Assembly: GCF_008935055.1 (NCBI RefSeq)
Contig: NZ_CP043028.1
Coordinates: 1,149,901 to 1,213,900, forward strand
Direction: 5' to 3'
Length of the DNA stretch: 64,000 bases
Origin: Pseudobutyrivibrio xylanivorans
Lineage (GTDB): Bacteria > Bacillota > Clostridia > Lachnospirales > Lachnospiraceae
The translations under genes were made by a program, and so were the position numbers. The stretch's first letter is position 1. Every line of letters starts with the position of its first letter. Under the pieces are notes generated by a model, which saw nothing but the letters and a program-made list of their open reading frames with translations, was not told the origin of the DNA and did not search any database. Positions 43,011-51,639 of the stretch are shown in pieces.

Positions 43011-44556
43011 ATTCAAGTTCCACAGTTCCAGGTGGCTTAGAAGTCAAATCGTACATTACGCGGTTAACGCCCTTAACCTCGTTAATGATGCGGCTCATGA
43101 CACGCTGTAACACTTCGAATGGAATCTCAGAAGCCTCAGCTGTCATGAAGTCGATTGTCTCAACAGCACGAAGAACTACTGCGTAGTCGTATGTACGCTC
43201 GTCACCCATAACGCCTACAGAGCGCATATTTGAAAGGGCTGCGAAGTACTGATCTGGAAGCTTCTTCAAGCCTGCCTCAGCAAGCTCAGTACGATAAATA
43301 TAATCAGCATCCTGAACGATGCGAACCTTTTCTGCTGTAACCTCTCCGATGATACGGATACCAAGGCCTGGGCCAGGGAATGGCTGACGGAATACAAGAT
43401 ATTCTGGTAGGCCAAGCTCAAGACCAACCTTACGAACCTCATCCTTGAAAAGGTTTCTAAGTGGCTCAATAATTTCCTTGAAATCAACATAATCTGGAAG
43501 ACCGCCTACGTTGTGGTGAGACTTGATAACTACTGACTCACCACCAAGCCCTGACTCTACAACGTCTGGGTAGATAGTTCCCTGAGCGAGGAAGTCTACA
43601 GTACCAATCTTCTTAGCCTCTTCCTCAAATACACGGATGAATTCCTCACCGATAATTTTACGCTTCTGCTCTGGCTCTTCTACTCCAGCCAGCTTAGCAT
43701 AGTAACGCTCTGCTGCATTTACACGAACAAAGTTGATATCGAAAGCTCCAGCTGGACCAAATACACCCTCAACCTCATCGCCTTCGTTTTTACGAAGAAG
43801 ACCATGATCTACAAATACGCATGTAAGCTGCTTTCCAATAGCCTTCGCAAGAAGTGCTGCAAGAACAGATGAATCAACACCACCTGAAAGTGCAAGCAAT
43901 ACCTTTCCTGAACCAACTCGCTCACGAATCTCTCCAATAGTGTGCTCCACAAAAGAATCCATTCGCCATTCACCTGCTGTACCGCAGATATTACGAACAA
44001 AGTTGAATAAAATATCCTTACCCTGAACAGTGTGAAGAACCTCAGGATGGAACTGAATTGCATAAAGCTTCTTTGCCTCGCAGGCTGCTGCTGCGACTGG
44101 GCAATCAGCTGTGTGGGCAATTATATCAAAACCAGGAGCAACCTTGCTAATGTAATCAAAGTGACTCATCCAAACGATAGTGGATTTCTCAACTCCCTCA
44201 AACAAAGTTGAAACTGCGCCGTCAATAAATGTCTCGGTCTTACCGTATTCACGGACAGGTGCCTTCTCAACCTTTCCGCCAAGCACATGCATCATAAGCT
44301 GAGCGCCATAGCAAAGTCCAAGCACTGGAATACCAAGTTCAAAAAGTTCCTTAGTATAGGTAGGTGCGCCCTCCTCGTAGCATGAGTTAGGTCCTCCAGT
44401 CAAAATAATACCGGCTGGATTCATTTCTTTAATTTGTTCAAGCGGGGTACGATAAGAATAGATTTCACAATAGACGTTACACTCTCTGACGCGACGAGCA
44501 ACCAGCTGGTTGTACTGTCCGCCAAAGTCGATAACAATGACTTTCTCCTGATTCAT
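43009..44556 (-). CDS. guaA: GMP synthase (glutamine-hydrolysing)
   Basis: The 515-residue enzyme converts XMP to GMP. It has the class I glutamine amidotransferase domain (GLCYGAQL with the nucleophile Cys near residue 80, FHPEVLHT), the ATP-pyrophosphatase domain ([10 protein letters not shown] near 225) and the C-terminal dimerisation domain ending [11 protein letters not shown]. The length and all key motifs are normal. AAGGAG precedes the start. The transposon's right end begins at its stop codon, marking guaA as the attachment gene; its terminator has been carried to the other side of the element. Confidence 0.97.
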   Translation of the reverse strand: MNQEKVIVIDFGGQYNQLVARRVRECNVYCEIYSYRTPLEQIKEMNPAGIILTGGPNSCYEEGAPTYTKELFELGIPVLGLCYGAQLMMHVLGGKVEKAPVREYGKTETFIDGAVSTLFEGVEKSTIVWMSHFDYISKVAPGFDIIAHTADCPVAAAACEAKKLYAIQFHPEVLHTVQGKDILFNFVRNICGTAGEWRMDSFVEHTIGEIRERVGSGKVLLALSGGVDSSVLAALLAKAIGKQLTCVFVDHGLLRKNEGDEVEGVFGPAGAFDINFVRVNAAERYYAKLAGVEEPEQKRKIIGEEFIRVFEEEAKKIGTVDFLAQGTIYPDVVESGLGGESVVIKSHHNVGGLPDYVDFKEIIEPLRNLFKDEVRKVGLELGLPEYLVFRQPFPGPGLGIRIIGEVTAEKVRIVQDADYIYRTELAEAGLKKLPDQYFAALSNMRSVGVMGDERTYDYAVVLRAVETIDFMTAEASEIPFEVLQRVMSRIINEVKGVNRVMYDLTSKPPGTVELE

Positions 44557-44699
44557 TGAATACTCCTTCTATGTAGTTAAAAAGTTTTCTAAAGTATAGA
44601 TGAAAATTTCTATTTCTTCAACACTAAATATAAATATTTTCCAACAACCGTCCGATATGAAATATAGGATACTATCAATATGCTATTTTGAGGTTCGTT

Positions 44700-45200
44700 A
44701 TGAGCATTTCCGTAACCAATTCATTATCGTTAAGAATATATTATGGAAGATACTCCACACTTGTAAAGGGCTCCCAACGTAATGACGCCACCACAGGTAC
44801 CCTTTCCTATGCTGATTCGACTGCCCTTCGCAATGCGATTAGAAAACTTCAGGATTATGATTTTGAGGAATCTTCAGCGGCGCAGGTTCAGGAAAAGCTT
44901 ACGGCATTCTGCGATTCCATTAATAATACACTTTCTTCCGCAGCGAAATATGCTAAAGGTAGTACTTCCGTTAAAAATGCAGTTTCAAAAATCAAAGAAT
45001 TGAACAGTTCCTACTCTTCTGAACTGAAGCAGCTTGGCATCACTGTTAATAAGGATGGCACTATGTCCGTTTATGAATCTGCTGCAAAGAATTACAGTCG
45101 CGAGCGCTACACAAAATTTTTTGACAAAGATTCAAAGTATCTCAACAGTCTCTACGACGCAGCCACAAAAATAACAAGGCGTGTAGATGTACGCATTTGA
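44700..45200 (+). CDS. Hypothetical helical protein
   Basis: The start at 44700 follows TTGAGG; the product has 166 residues. It is predicted mostly helical, with Ser/Thr/Asn-rich sequence (YADSTALRNAIRKLQDYDFE, then AFCDSINNTLSSAAKYAKGS) and no signal peptide. The repetitive helical pattern recalls flagellar or cell-surface filament-associated proteins, but I cannot assign a family. It precedes trkA by 82 bp with no clear terminator between. Confidence 0.6.
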   Translation: MSISVTNSLSLRIYYGRYSTLVKGSQRNDATTGTLSYADSTALRNAIRKLQDYDFEESSAAQVQEKLTAFCDSINNTLSSAAKYAKGSTSVKNAVSKIKELNSSYSSELKQLGITVNKDGTMSVYESAAKNYSRERYTKFFDKDSKYLNSLYDAATKITRRVDVRI

Positions 45201-45282
45201 CTTGCACTTTTGCCTCATTTGCATTAAATTATCATAAGGGAGATGGGGCCATCTCCTTAATATTTTTTTGGAGGCATTATAA

Positions 45283-46671
45283 ATGATTTTTGGCTCGTCC
45301 CAAAAAAGAGGACTAAAGATAATAATTGTAGGTTGCGGCAAGGTTGGTCGCACCCTCGTAGATAGACTTTCCAAGGAAGGCCATGACATCGTTGTCATTG
45401 ACCAGAAACAGGAAAGAATCGACAATCTTACAAATCTTTATGATATTATGGGCATTCAGGGAAACGGTGCCAGCTACAGCATTCAGTTAGAGGCTGGTAT
45501 TAAGGACGCTGACCTGATTATCGCCGTCACAAACTCAGATGAGCTCAATCTCCTCTGCTGCACAATTGCAAAGCAGGTTGGTGATTGCGCATCAATTGCT
45601 CGAGTTAGAAACCCAGACTATTCAAAAGAAATTTCATATCTTCAGGAAAAGCTTGGTCTTGTTATGATTATCAACCCTGAGTTTGAGGCTGCAAGAGAGA
45701 TTTCATCTATCCTCTCTCTTCCATCTACACTTGAGGTTTCTTCATTCGCCCATGGCCAAGCTGAAATGGTTGAGTTCAAAATTGAGGAAGGCAACATCCT
45801 AAACGGACTTGCTGTAAAGGATTTGGGTTCAAACAGCTCTGGAAAGGTTCTTATCACTGCTGTTAAACGTGGCAATGATGTTATGATTCCTACTGGAGAT
45901 TTCACTCTTCAAGCTGGTGATATTGTCTGTGCAGTAGGTGCACGTCGTTTCGCCCGTACCTTCTTAAATGAAATTGGATTCAAGACTCGTCAGGTAAAGG
46001 ACTGCCTTATTGTTGGTGGCGGCAAAGCTTCTTATTATCTAGCAAAGCTTCTCCTCCAAGCGAAGATCAATGTTCGTATCATCGAGAGAAATAAGGAGCG
46101 TTGCGAGGAGCTTTCAATTGCTTTACCAAAAGCTACCATTATCAATGGAGATGGCGGTGATGAGTCCCTTCTTCGCGAAGAGGGCATCGAATATGTAGAG
46201 AGCTTCGTTCCACTTACTGGAATTGACGAGGAAAACATTCTCCTCACCCTCTATGCTAACCAGGTTAGCAACGCTAAGGTTATCACAAAGGTTAACAGAA
46301 TCAGCTTTGACAATGTTCTTTCTCAGCTGAATCTTGGCTCTGTTATCTATCCACGTCAGATTACTGCTGAGTCGATTATCGCATATGTGCGTGCAAAGAG
46401 TGCTTCAGGTGATGGCAATGATATTCTCACCCTCTACCATCTATTTGACCAGAAGGTTGAGGCCATCGAGTTTAACATCACTGAAAAATCAAAAGCTACC
46501 GGAGTTCCATTCTCCGTATTGCAATTTAAAGACAATGTTTTGATTGCCTTTATCAATCGTAATGGAACAATCATCATCCCTAGCGGTTCCGACACCATCG
46601 AAGTCGGCGATACTATAATGGTTGTTACCACACACACTGGCTTTGCTACTATTTTAGATACTTTGAGGTAA
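45283..46671 (+). CDS. trkA: Trk potassium-uptake regulatory protein TrkA
   Basis: The 462-residue product has two RCK units: the first NAD-binding fold starts KIIIVGCGKVGRTLVDRLSK, the second CLIVGGGKASYYLAKLLLQA near residue 245, each followed by an RCK_C domain (ILNGLAVKDLG, IEVGDTIMVVTT). The double-RCK length matches TrkA, which gates the TrkH channel in the cytoplasm according to nucleotide binding. trkH follows 6 bp after the stop. GGAGG precedes the ATG. Confidence 0.95.
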   Translation: MIFGSSQKRGLKIIIVGCGKVGRTLVDRLSKEGHDIVVIDQKQERIDNLTNLYDIMGIQGNGASYSIQLEAGIKDADLIIAVTNSDELNLLCCTIAKQVGDCASIARVRNPDYSKEISYLQEKLGLVMIINPEFEAAREISSILSLPSTLEVSSFAHGQAEMVEFKIEEGNILNGLAVKDLGSNSSGKVLITAVKRGNDVMIPTGDFTLQAGDIVCAVGARRFARTFLNEIGFKTRQVKDCLIVGGGKASYYLAKLLLQAKINVRIIERNKERCEELSIALPKATIINGDGGDESLLREEGIEYVESFVPLTGIDEENILLTLYANQVSNAKVITKVNRISFDNVLSQLNLGSVIYPRQITAESIIAYVRAKSASGDGNDILTLYHLFDQKVEAIEFNITEKSKATGVPFSVLQFKDNVLIAFINRNGTIIIPSGSDTIEVGDTIMVVTTHTGFATILDTLR

Positions 46672-46677
46672 TCATTC

Positions 46678-48177
46678 ATGAACAACTCCGTCATTCGATT
46701 TATCCTATTATATGTTGTAGGATTTTTAGGATTATTTTTGATGCTACCACTATTTGTAGCATTTATATATCACGAAAGCGTCTGGATATATTACGCTGCC
46801 GTAGCGCTACCTTGCCTGATAATTGGCATCATCAATAGCTACTGCAAGCCAAAGTCATTTTCATTTTACCTAAAGGAAGGTTTCTTCTGTACTGGAGCCT
46901 CATGGGTGGTTTTATCGGTAATCGGTGCCATTCCACTTTGGCTTACTGGAGAGATTCCTCACTATATCGACGCATTATTTGAATCTGTTTCAGGCTTCAC
47001 CACCACTGGTGCATCCATTCTGTATGATGTTGAAACACTTAGCCATGCTTCACTTTTCTGGCGAAGCTTCACTCACCTTGTTGGTGGTATGGGAGTTTTG
47101 GTTTTCCTTCTCACCGTCATTCCACTTGCCGGTGGCGATGGTTCCCAGTTCAACCTTATGAAGGCTGAATCACCTGGCCCATCAGTTGGAAAGCTTGTTC
47201 CAAAGCTTAAGAACACCGCCCAGATGCTTTACCTGATTTACCTTGGTCTTTGTGCCTTGGAAATCATCCTACTCCTTATAGCAGGAATGACTCCATTCGA
47301 GGCAATCAATACTGGTATCGCCACAGCCGGTACTGGAGGATTCGGAATTTACTCAAGCAGTATTGGAGGCTTCAATGTAGCCTGCCAGTGGATTGTTGCA
47401 ATATTCATGTTTATTTTTGGTGTAAACTTCAACTTCTACTATTACGTGCTGTTCCATCATGCCCGTGATGCCTTCCGTATGGAAGAGGTTAGAATGTACA
47501 CCTTCCTAACATTGATTTCCATTGGAATTATCACTGTTAATACACTTAGTTGCAGCGCTGGCTTGTTCGATGCCCTTACAAAGGCTGCCTTCCAGGTTAC
47601 TTCAATCCAGTCGTCAACAGGCTTCTCTACAACAGACTTTAATCTTTGGCCTCAGACAAGCCGTTGCGTTTTAGTACTTCTTATGTTTATTGGTGCCTGC
47701 GCAGGTTCTACCGGTGGTGGTATCAAGGTTTCCCGTTTCGTACTCATGGGAAAGGCTGTTCACAAGGAGCTTATCAGCTACATCCATCCAAGAAGCGTTC
47801 GCAAGACACTCATGGATGGCAAACCAGTTACTCACGATACAGTTCGTTCAAACAATGTTTTCTTCGGAACATTTATGCTTGTGTTCTTCGTCAGCATTTT
47901 TGTACTGTCCTTTGAAAACATTGATTTTTCAACTGTATTCACAGCTGTCATCGCCACAATGAGCAACATCGGTCCTGGACTTAGCATGGTTGGCCCAGCA
48001 GCGAATTTCGCATTCTTTACTGATTTATCAAAGATTGTTCTGATTTTTGATATGCTTGCTGGTCGACTCGAGCTATTCCCAATCCTGATGCTGTTCCATC
48101 CAAATATTTGGACCGACCTTTTCACAAAGCGTCGCCGCAAAGAGCTTACTAACGCTGGAAAATGCTTTAAGGATTAA
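46678..48177 (+). CDS. trkH: Trk potassium transporter TrkH
   Basis: The 499-residue membrane protein has about ten hydrophobic helices and the TrkH selectivity-loop motifs FTTTGASIL, GIATAGTGGFG, QSSTGFSTTDF and MSNIGPGLS. Potassium uptake is powered with TrkA, encoded just upstream. The pair forms one transcription unit, followed by the arginase-like gene, whose ATG overlaps the region just after the stop. Confidence 0.95.
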   Translation: MNNSVIRFILLYVVGFLGLFLMLPLFVAFIYHESVWIYYAAVALPCLIIGIINSYCKPKSFSFYLKEGFFCTGASWVVLSVIGAIPLWLTGEIPHYIDALFESVSGFTTTGASILYDVETLSHASLFWRSFTHLVGGMGVLVFLLTVIPLAGGDGSQFNLMKAESPGPSVGKLVPKLKNTAQMLYLIYLGLCALEIILLLIAGMTPFEAINTGIATAGTGGFGIYSSSIGGFNVACQWIVAIFMFIFGVNFNFYYYVLFHHARDAFRMEEVRMYTFLTLISIGIITVNTLSCSAGLFDALTKAAFQVTSIQSSTGFSTTDFNLWPQTSRCVLVLLMFIGACAGSTGGGIKVSRFVLMGKAVHKELISYIHPRSVRKTLMDGKPVTHDTVRSNNVFFGTFMLVFFVSIFVLSFENIDFSTVFTAVIATMSNIGPGLSMVGPAANFAFFTDLSKIVLIFDMLAGRLELFPILMLFHPNIWTDLFTKRRRKELTNAGKCFKD

Positions 48178-48178
48178 T

Positions 48179-48832
48179 ATGAATAATATACTTATGAAAA
48201 TGACTGATGCTTACGAGCATCAGTCATTCTACAATAACAGGAAAAATATTAAGATTATCGATTGCAGAGACGTGGAAGGAACCCGCTGCTACCTTGATGA
48301 TATGGCTAAGTCTAAGCTTCTATCAAGGATAAGTGGCTTTTCCGCGGAGGGTATCCATTTCATCGACTCTGGAAACTATCACTATCTAAGCCTTCTTTGG
48401 CTGATGAAAGTTCAAGAGGATTTTAATCTTGTGCTTTTTGATCATCACCCAGACAACCAGCCTCCTAGCTTCGGCATGATTACCTCCTGTGGTGGCTGGG
48501 TGCTTGAAGCCACCGAAGTCTTACCTCATTTGAAAAATGTTTATACCTACGGAGTAGGTGAAGAAGTGCCTGTTTCCGAAATTCCAATCGATTTACCTCT
48601 TTATATTTCCATTGATAAAGATGCGCTCTCGCTCGAGGCTGCAATCACTGACTGGGATCAGGGTGATATGAGTCTGGACATGATGTTAGAAATGCTAGAA
48701 AGCTTATTCGAAGGCCGTAGAATAATTGGGGTTGATATCTGTGGTGATAGCGGTGAAAATGCCGAAAATGGCGCCAAAATCAATAATCAGACAAATGCAA
48801 GACTTTTTGACTTTTTATCCGAAAACTTTTAA
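48179..48832 (+). CDS. Arginase/ureohydrolase-family protein
   Basis: The 217-residue product is shorter than arginase (about 300) but keeps two metal-binding strands: LVLFDHHPDNQ and YISIDKDALS followed by DWDQGDMS, plus IIGVDICGDS near the end. The family hydrolyses guanidino or formimidoyl groups using two Mn ions; the His of the first strand (usually GGDHS) is not evident, so the substrate is open. It is one base downstream of trkH and presumably co-transcribed. Confidence 0.7.
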   Translation: MNNILMKMTDAYEHQSFYNNRKNIKIIDCRDVEGTRCYLDDMAKSKLLSRISGFSAEGIHFIDSGNYHYLSLLWLMKVQEDFNLVLFDHHPDNQPPSFGMITSCGGWVLEATEVLPHLKNVYTYGVGEEVPVSEIPIDLPLYISIDKDALSLEAAITDWDQGDMSLDMMLEMLESLFEGRRIIGVDICGDSGENAENGAKINNQTNARLFDFLSENF

Positions 48833-48902
48833 AATGATAGTAGGTAAAAATTTTACCTAAAGCTTTTATATCTAGCAAAAATTCAAATGGAGGGGAACCA
48901 CT

Positions 48903-49505
48903 ATGTATCCAGTAATTACTATTTCAAGAGAATTTGGCAGCGGTGGTCATAGCATTGGAGAAGCTGTTGCAAAACAATTAGGCATTCCTTTTTATGATGG
49001 GGAAATTGTAAATAGAGTAGCAGTTGAAAGCGGTTATGCCAAGGAGCTAATCGAGACCCAAGGAGAGTATACTTCTTCTACTGCAATGTGGTTTGATATC
49101 TCGGCTGCTGGCACCATGTATTTCCAGAGCCCACAGGACGAGATTTTCATCGCACAGAAAAAGGTTATACTTGAGTGTGCAAGCAAAGGTCCTTGCGTTA
49201 TAGTAGGTCGCTGTGCAGACTATATTCTTCGCAAGGAAGGCATCCGCTGCATGAATATAATGATTCACGCAGATATGGAGCACCGCAAGAAACGTGTATT
49301 AGAGCGCTACGAAAATATTGAGAATGTCAGTATTGAGAAGCGCCTAGCAAAAAAAGACAAGCAGCGTAAAACATATTACAAGTATTACACTGATAAAAAC
49401 TGGGGTGATTTTAGAGAGTATGACGTTATCCTGGACAGTGGAACACTCGGCGAAGCCACTTGTGTAGAAACCATATGTAAATTAGCTGAGGTATATCCCG
49501 AATAA
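48903..49505 (+). CDS. Cytidylate kinase-like protein
   Basis: The 200-residue product has an N-terminal P-loop variant (ITISREFGSGGHSIGEAVAK), the region YDGEIVNRVA, an Arg-rich lid (DMEHRKKRVLERYENI, EKRLAKKDKQRKTYYKYYT) and YDVILDSGTLG at the end. It belongs to the cytidylate-kinase-like family common in Clostridia, distinct from Cmk proper; the substrate is not established. AGGGGAA precedes the start. It ends at a good terminator. Confidence 0.83.
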   Translation: MYPVITISREFGSGGHSIGEAVAKQLGIPFYDGEIVNRVAVESGYAKELIETQGEYTSSTAMWFDISAAGTMYFQSPQDEIFIAQKKVILECASKGPCVIVGRCADYILRKEGIRCMNIMIHADMEHRKKRVLERYENIENVSIEKRLAKKDKQRKTYYKYYTDKNWGDFREYDVILDSGTLGEATCVETICKLAEVYPE

Positions 49506-49524
49506 ATAGGGAATTAGCTGAAGA

Positions 49525-49557
49525 GGCATCGTCATTTATTGGCGATGTTTCTTTTTT
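49525..49557 (+). terminator. Terminator of the trk / kinase-like unit
   Basis: The stem GCATCG / CGATGT with a 12-base loop is followed by TTTCTTTTTT. It lies 20 bp after the stop at 49505. Confidence 0.8.
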
Positions 49558-49604
49558 GTTTCAACCTACTTGCCACATGTGTCGGGCGCCACAATCCCTA
49601 TTTA

Positions 49605-50357
49605 CTACATATTATGTAACCTGCCCTGGATTGGTATCAGGAGCAGTGCAAAAAGCACGCCATAGAAAAGTGACAATACAGCTACTGCCATGTTTGGGCC
49701 AAGGACATCATAAGCTTTTCGCCATACGATGGCAAACACTGTAACAAATCCAATGATGCTAGAGATTACTCCACCCAGTATTGCAGCCTTTTGTGCGATT
49801 TTTATTGCATACTCACATTTAGCCACATTTTCCATAAGCTCACTTTCAGCAAGACTTTTACTTCTAAAAACAAGCTTAAATGCCTTAACAAAACTTCCAA
49901 TCTGGCCGCCAGCTGCAAGTATAATTAGCTGGATTGCCAGCACCATAATAAATGATGGAGCATCCAGAAAATATACCACTTGACTGCCGCCCACAACCAT
50001 GATTCCAAATAAACCAAGCAGCAACAACAGCACCCCTAGTACTAATCCTAAGATTTCCGCTTTTCTTGCCTTCTTATTATTCTGAACATCCTTTACCAAA
50101 TCAACCATAATCTCTTCCGCCTTTCCACTATAAGCCTCAGCGTTCAGGCGTTCACCAGACAATAGTTCATTTATATTGATGTCCAGGGCTTTACATAGTT
50201 CAGGCATGATGCTAGTGTCTGGCAGGCCTTTACCTGTTTCCCATCTAGAAACAGCTTTATCACTAACACCTACTAAATCTGCAAGCTGCTTTTGAGTAAG
50301 CCCCTTGTCTTTTCTCATCTCAGAAATAAATGAACCTGTCTTCGTTAAATCTAACAT
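49605..50357 (-). CDS. XRE-type regulator with membrane domain
   Basis: The product has 250 residues. Residues 8-64 form an XRE HTH (ISEMRKDKGLTQKQLADLVG, SDKAVSRWETGKGLPD). After a linker, four to five hydrophobic helices follow (about 100-125, 133-155, 190-212, 220-245). This combination is frequent in Clostridia and is thought to sense membrane state; the target genes are unknown. The HTH subtype with KAVSRWETGKGLPD is typical of this family. AGGAGG precedes the start. Confidence 0.85.
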   Translation of the reverse strand: MLDLTKTGSFISEMRKDKGLTQKQLADLVGVSDKAVSRWETGKGLPDTSIMPELCKALDININELLSGERLNAEAYSGKAEEIMVDLVKDVQNNKKARKAEILGLVLGVLLLLLGLFGIMVVGGSQVVYFLDAPSFIMVLAIQLIILAAGGQIGSFVKAFKLVFRSKSLAESELMENVAKCEYAIKIAQKAAILGGVISSIIGFVTVFAIVWRKAYDVLGPNMAVAVLSLFYGVLFALLLIPIQGRLHNM

Positions 50358-50473
50358 GTGACCTCCTGACGCTTTACCTGTTACACCTTAAGGTTATATG
50401 AAAAAACGTAAGAATTGTACCTATGTATGCTAGAATCCATGTAGAATCAGACTCTATGAAAATTAGAATTTGT

Positions 50474-50526
50474 ATTCCCCTCATCCGTCGACTTCGTCGA
50501 CACCTTCCCCCTAGAGGGGGGAAGGC
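50474..50526. repeat. REP-like palindromic element, copy 1
   Basis: CCCCTCATCCGTCGACTTCG continues into CACCTTCCCCCTAGAGGGGG. It contains two nested palindromes (GTCGACTTCGTCGAC and CCTTCCCCC..GGGGGGAAGG). Such elements are scattered in gut and rumen Firmicutes. It ends at the stop of the hydrolase gene and may serve as its terminator. Confidence 0.8.
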
Positions 50527-51525
50527 TTAATTTTCTTCCCAAAACTCAACCGCTCTGTCCAACCAGCCTTCTGCCTTCGTGTGGATGCCAAGGCCAATGC
50601 CGTGTGGAACGCCGAAATACTTCTCATATACGTGCTTTACGCCGTTAGCCGAAAGTGCAGCGTCAAATACATCTGCGTGGCGGCTAGCAGGCACTAGCAC
50701 GTCCCAGGAGCCAGAATACATAAAGGTAGGTGGATAGTCTGCCTCGATGTATTTTTGAACATCAAGCATTGTGCGGCCTTTTCTGATATGGCGAAGGCCA
50801 AACATATAAAAGCTGCCTCTATTGCTAAGCCAAATTCCTAATAAACCAATCCAGATATTCCAATATGGATGATGTAGCCAATCGTTAACGCAGGTCCAAG
50901 GATAGCCTAAAATAACTGCCCCTGGCTTTGGAAGCTGATAATCCAGATAGCCGAACTTATGACTGGCAAAGATTCCTGCTAAATTACCACCTGCTGAAAA
51001 TCCAATAAGGCCATAGCCTTCCATCTCTACATTAAATCTATCTAAATCATTCTGAATGAATCTAAGAGCTACTCCCAAATCCTCCATTGGAGCAAATGGC
51101 TCACAATCACAACCTGTTCTGTATTCTAATACAAATGCATTTACTCCCTTTCGATTAAGAGCTGCTGCCACAGGATATCCCTCCTGCTTTGTGCACAGAT
51201 GGGCATATCCTCCACCAGGTAAAACTACCATAAAACGTTTGCTCTTTGGGTTATCTGCAGGAAAAAACATAAGCTTCGCATCACGTTTGTGTTTATCCCC
51301 AGCCATTTCTTCCATAGAATACACAGGGAACTGCATAAAACGTCCAGTAGTTTGTAGTGCCTTTAATCTGGCACGTCCAGAAGCCACATCATTTGAACGA
51401 TGTTCTATGTAATACATTCTTGCAATTGAATAAAACGTAAATACAAATGTAAGAATAAGGTATGCAATTATAAGCGTGCGAATGGTTTCGCCAATGCCAT
51501 TGGCAAATAAATATATGTCCTTCAT
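50527..51525 (-). CDS. Alpha/beta hydrolase (esterase/lipase, membrane-anchored)
   Basis: The 332-residue product has an N-terminal membrane helix (about 12-34) and a hydrolase domain with VVLPGGGYAHLC (oxyanion GGG), AFVLEYRTG, nucleophile Ser in IGFSAGGNLA, Asp in SGSWDVLVP and His in GVPHGIG. It belongs to the BD-FAE/acetyl-esterase-like group, which often removes acyl groups from plant polysaccharides or peptides; the substrate is not shown. Similar palindromic elements lie at both of its ends. Confidence 0.85.
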   Translation of the reverse strand: MKDIYLFANGIGETIRTLIIAYLILTFVFTFYSIARMYYIEHRSNDVASGRARLKALQTTGRFMQFPVYSMEEMAGDKHKRDAKLMFFPADNPKSKRFMVVLPGGGYAHLCTKQEGYPVAAALNRKGVNAFVLEYRTGCDCEPFAPMEDLGVALRFIQNDLDRFNVEMEGYGLIGFSAGGNLAGIFASHKFGYLDYQLPKPGAVILGYPWTCVNDWLHHPYWNIWIGLLGIWLSNRGSFYMFGLRHIRKGRTMLDVQKYIEADYPPTFMYSGSWDVLVPASRHADVFDAALSANGVKHVYEKYFGVPHGIGLGIHTKAEGWLDRAVEFWEEN

Positions 51526-51546
51526 GTTATTCTCCTACTTTTATTT

Positions 51547-51594
51547 TCCCCTCATCAGTCAGCTTCGCTGACAGCTTCCCCCAAAGGGGGAAGC
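51547..51594. repeat. REP-like palindromic element, copy 2
   Basis: CCCCTCATCAGTCAGCTTCG followed by CTGACAGCTTCCCCCAAAGG shares the framework of copy 1 at 50474 in the same orientation, with compensating changes in the first stem (GTCAGC / GCTGAC). Confidence 0.8.
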
Positions 51595-51627
51595 CAAAAA
51601 AAAGGTGCTACATTAAGTAGCACCTTT
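51594..51627 (-). terminator. Terminator of the Fe-S flavoprotein gene
   Basis: The stem AAAGGTGCTAC / GTAGCACCTTT (51601-51611 and 51617-51627) is followed on the minus strand by a run of T. It lies 12 bp past the stop at 51640. Confidence 0.9.
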
Positions 51628-51639
51628 ATTATAGCATTT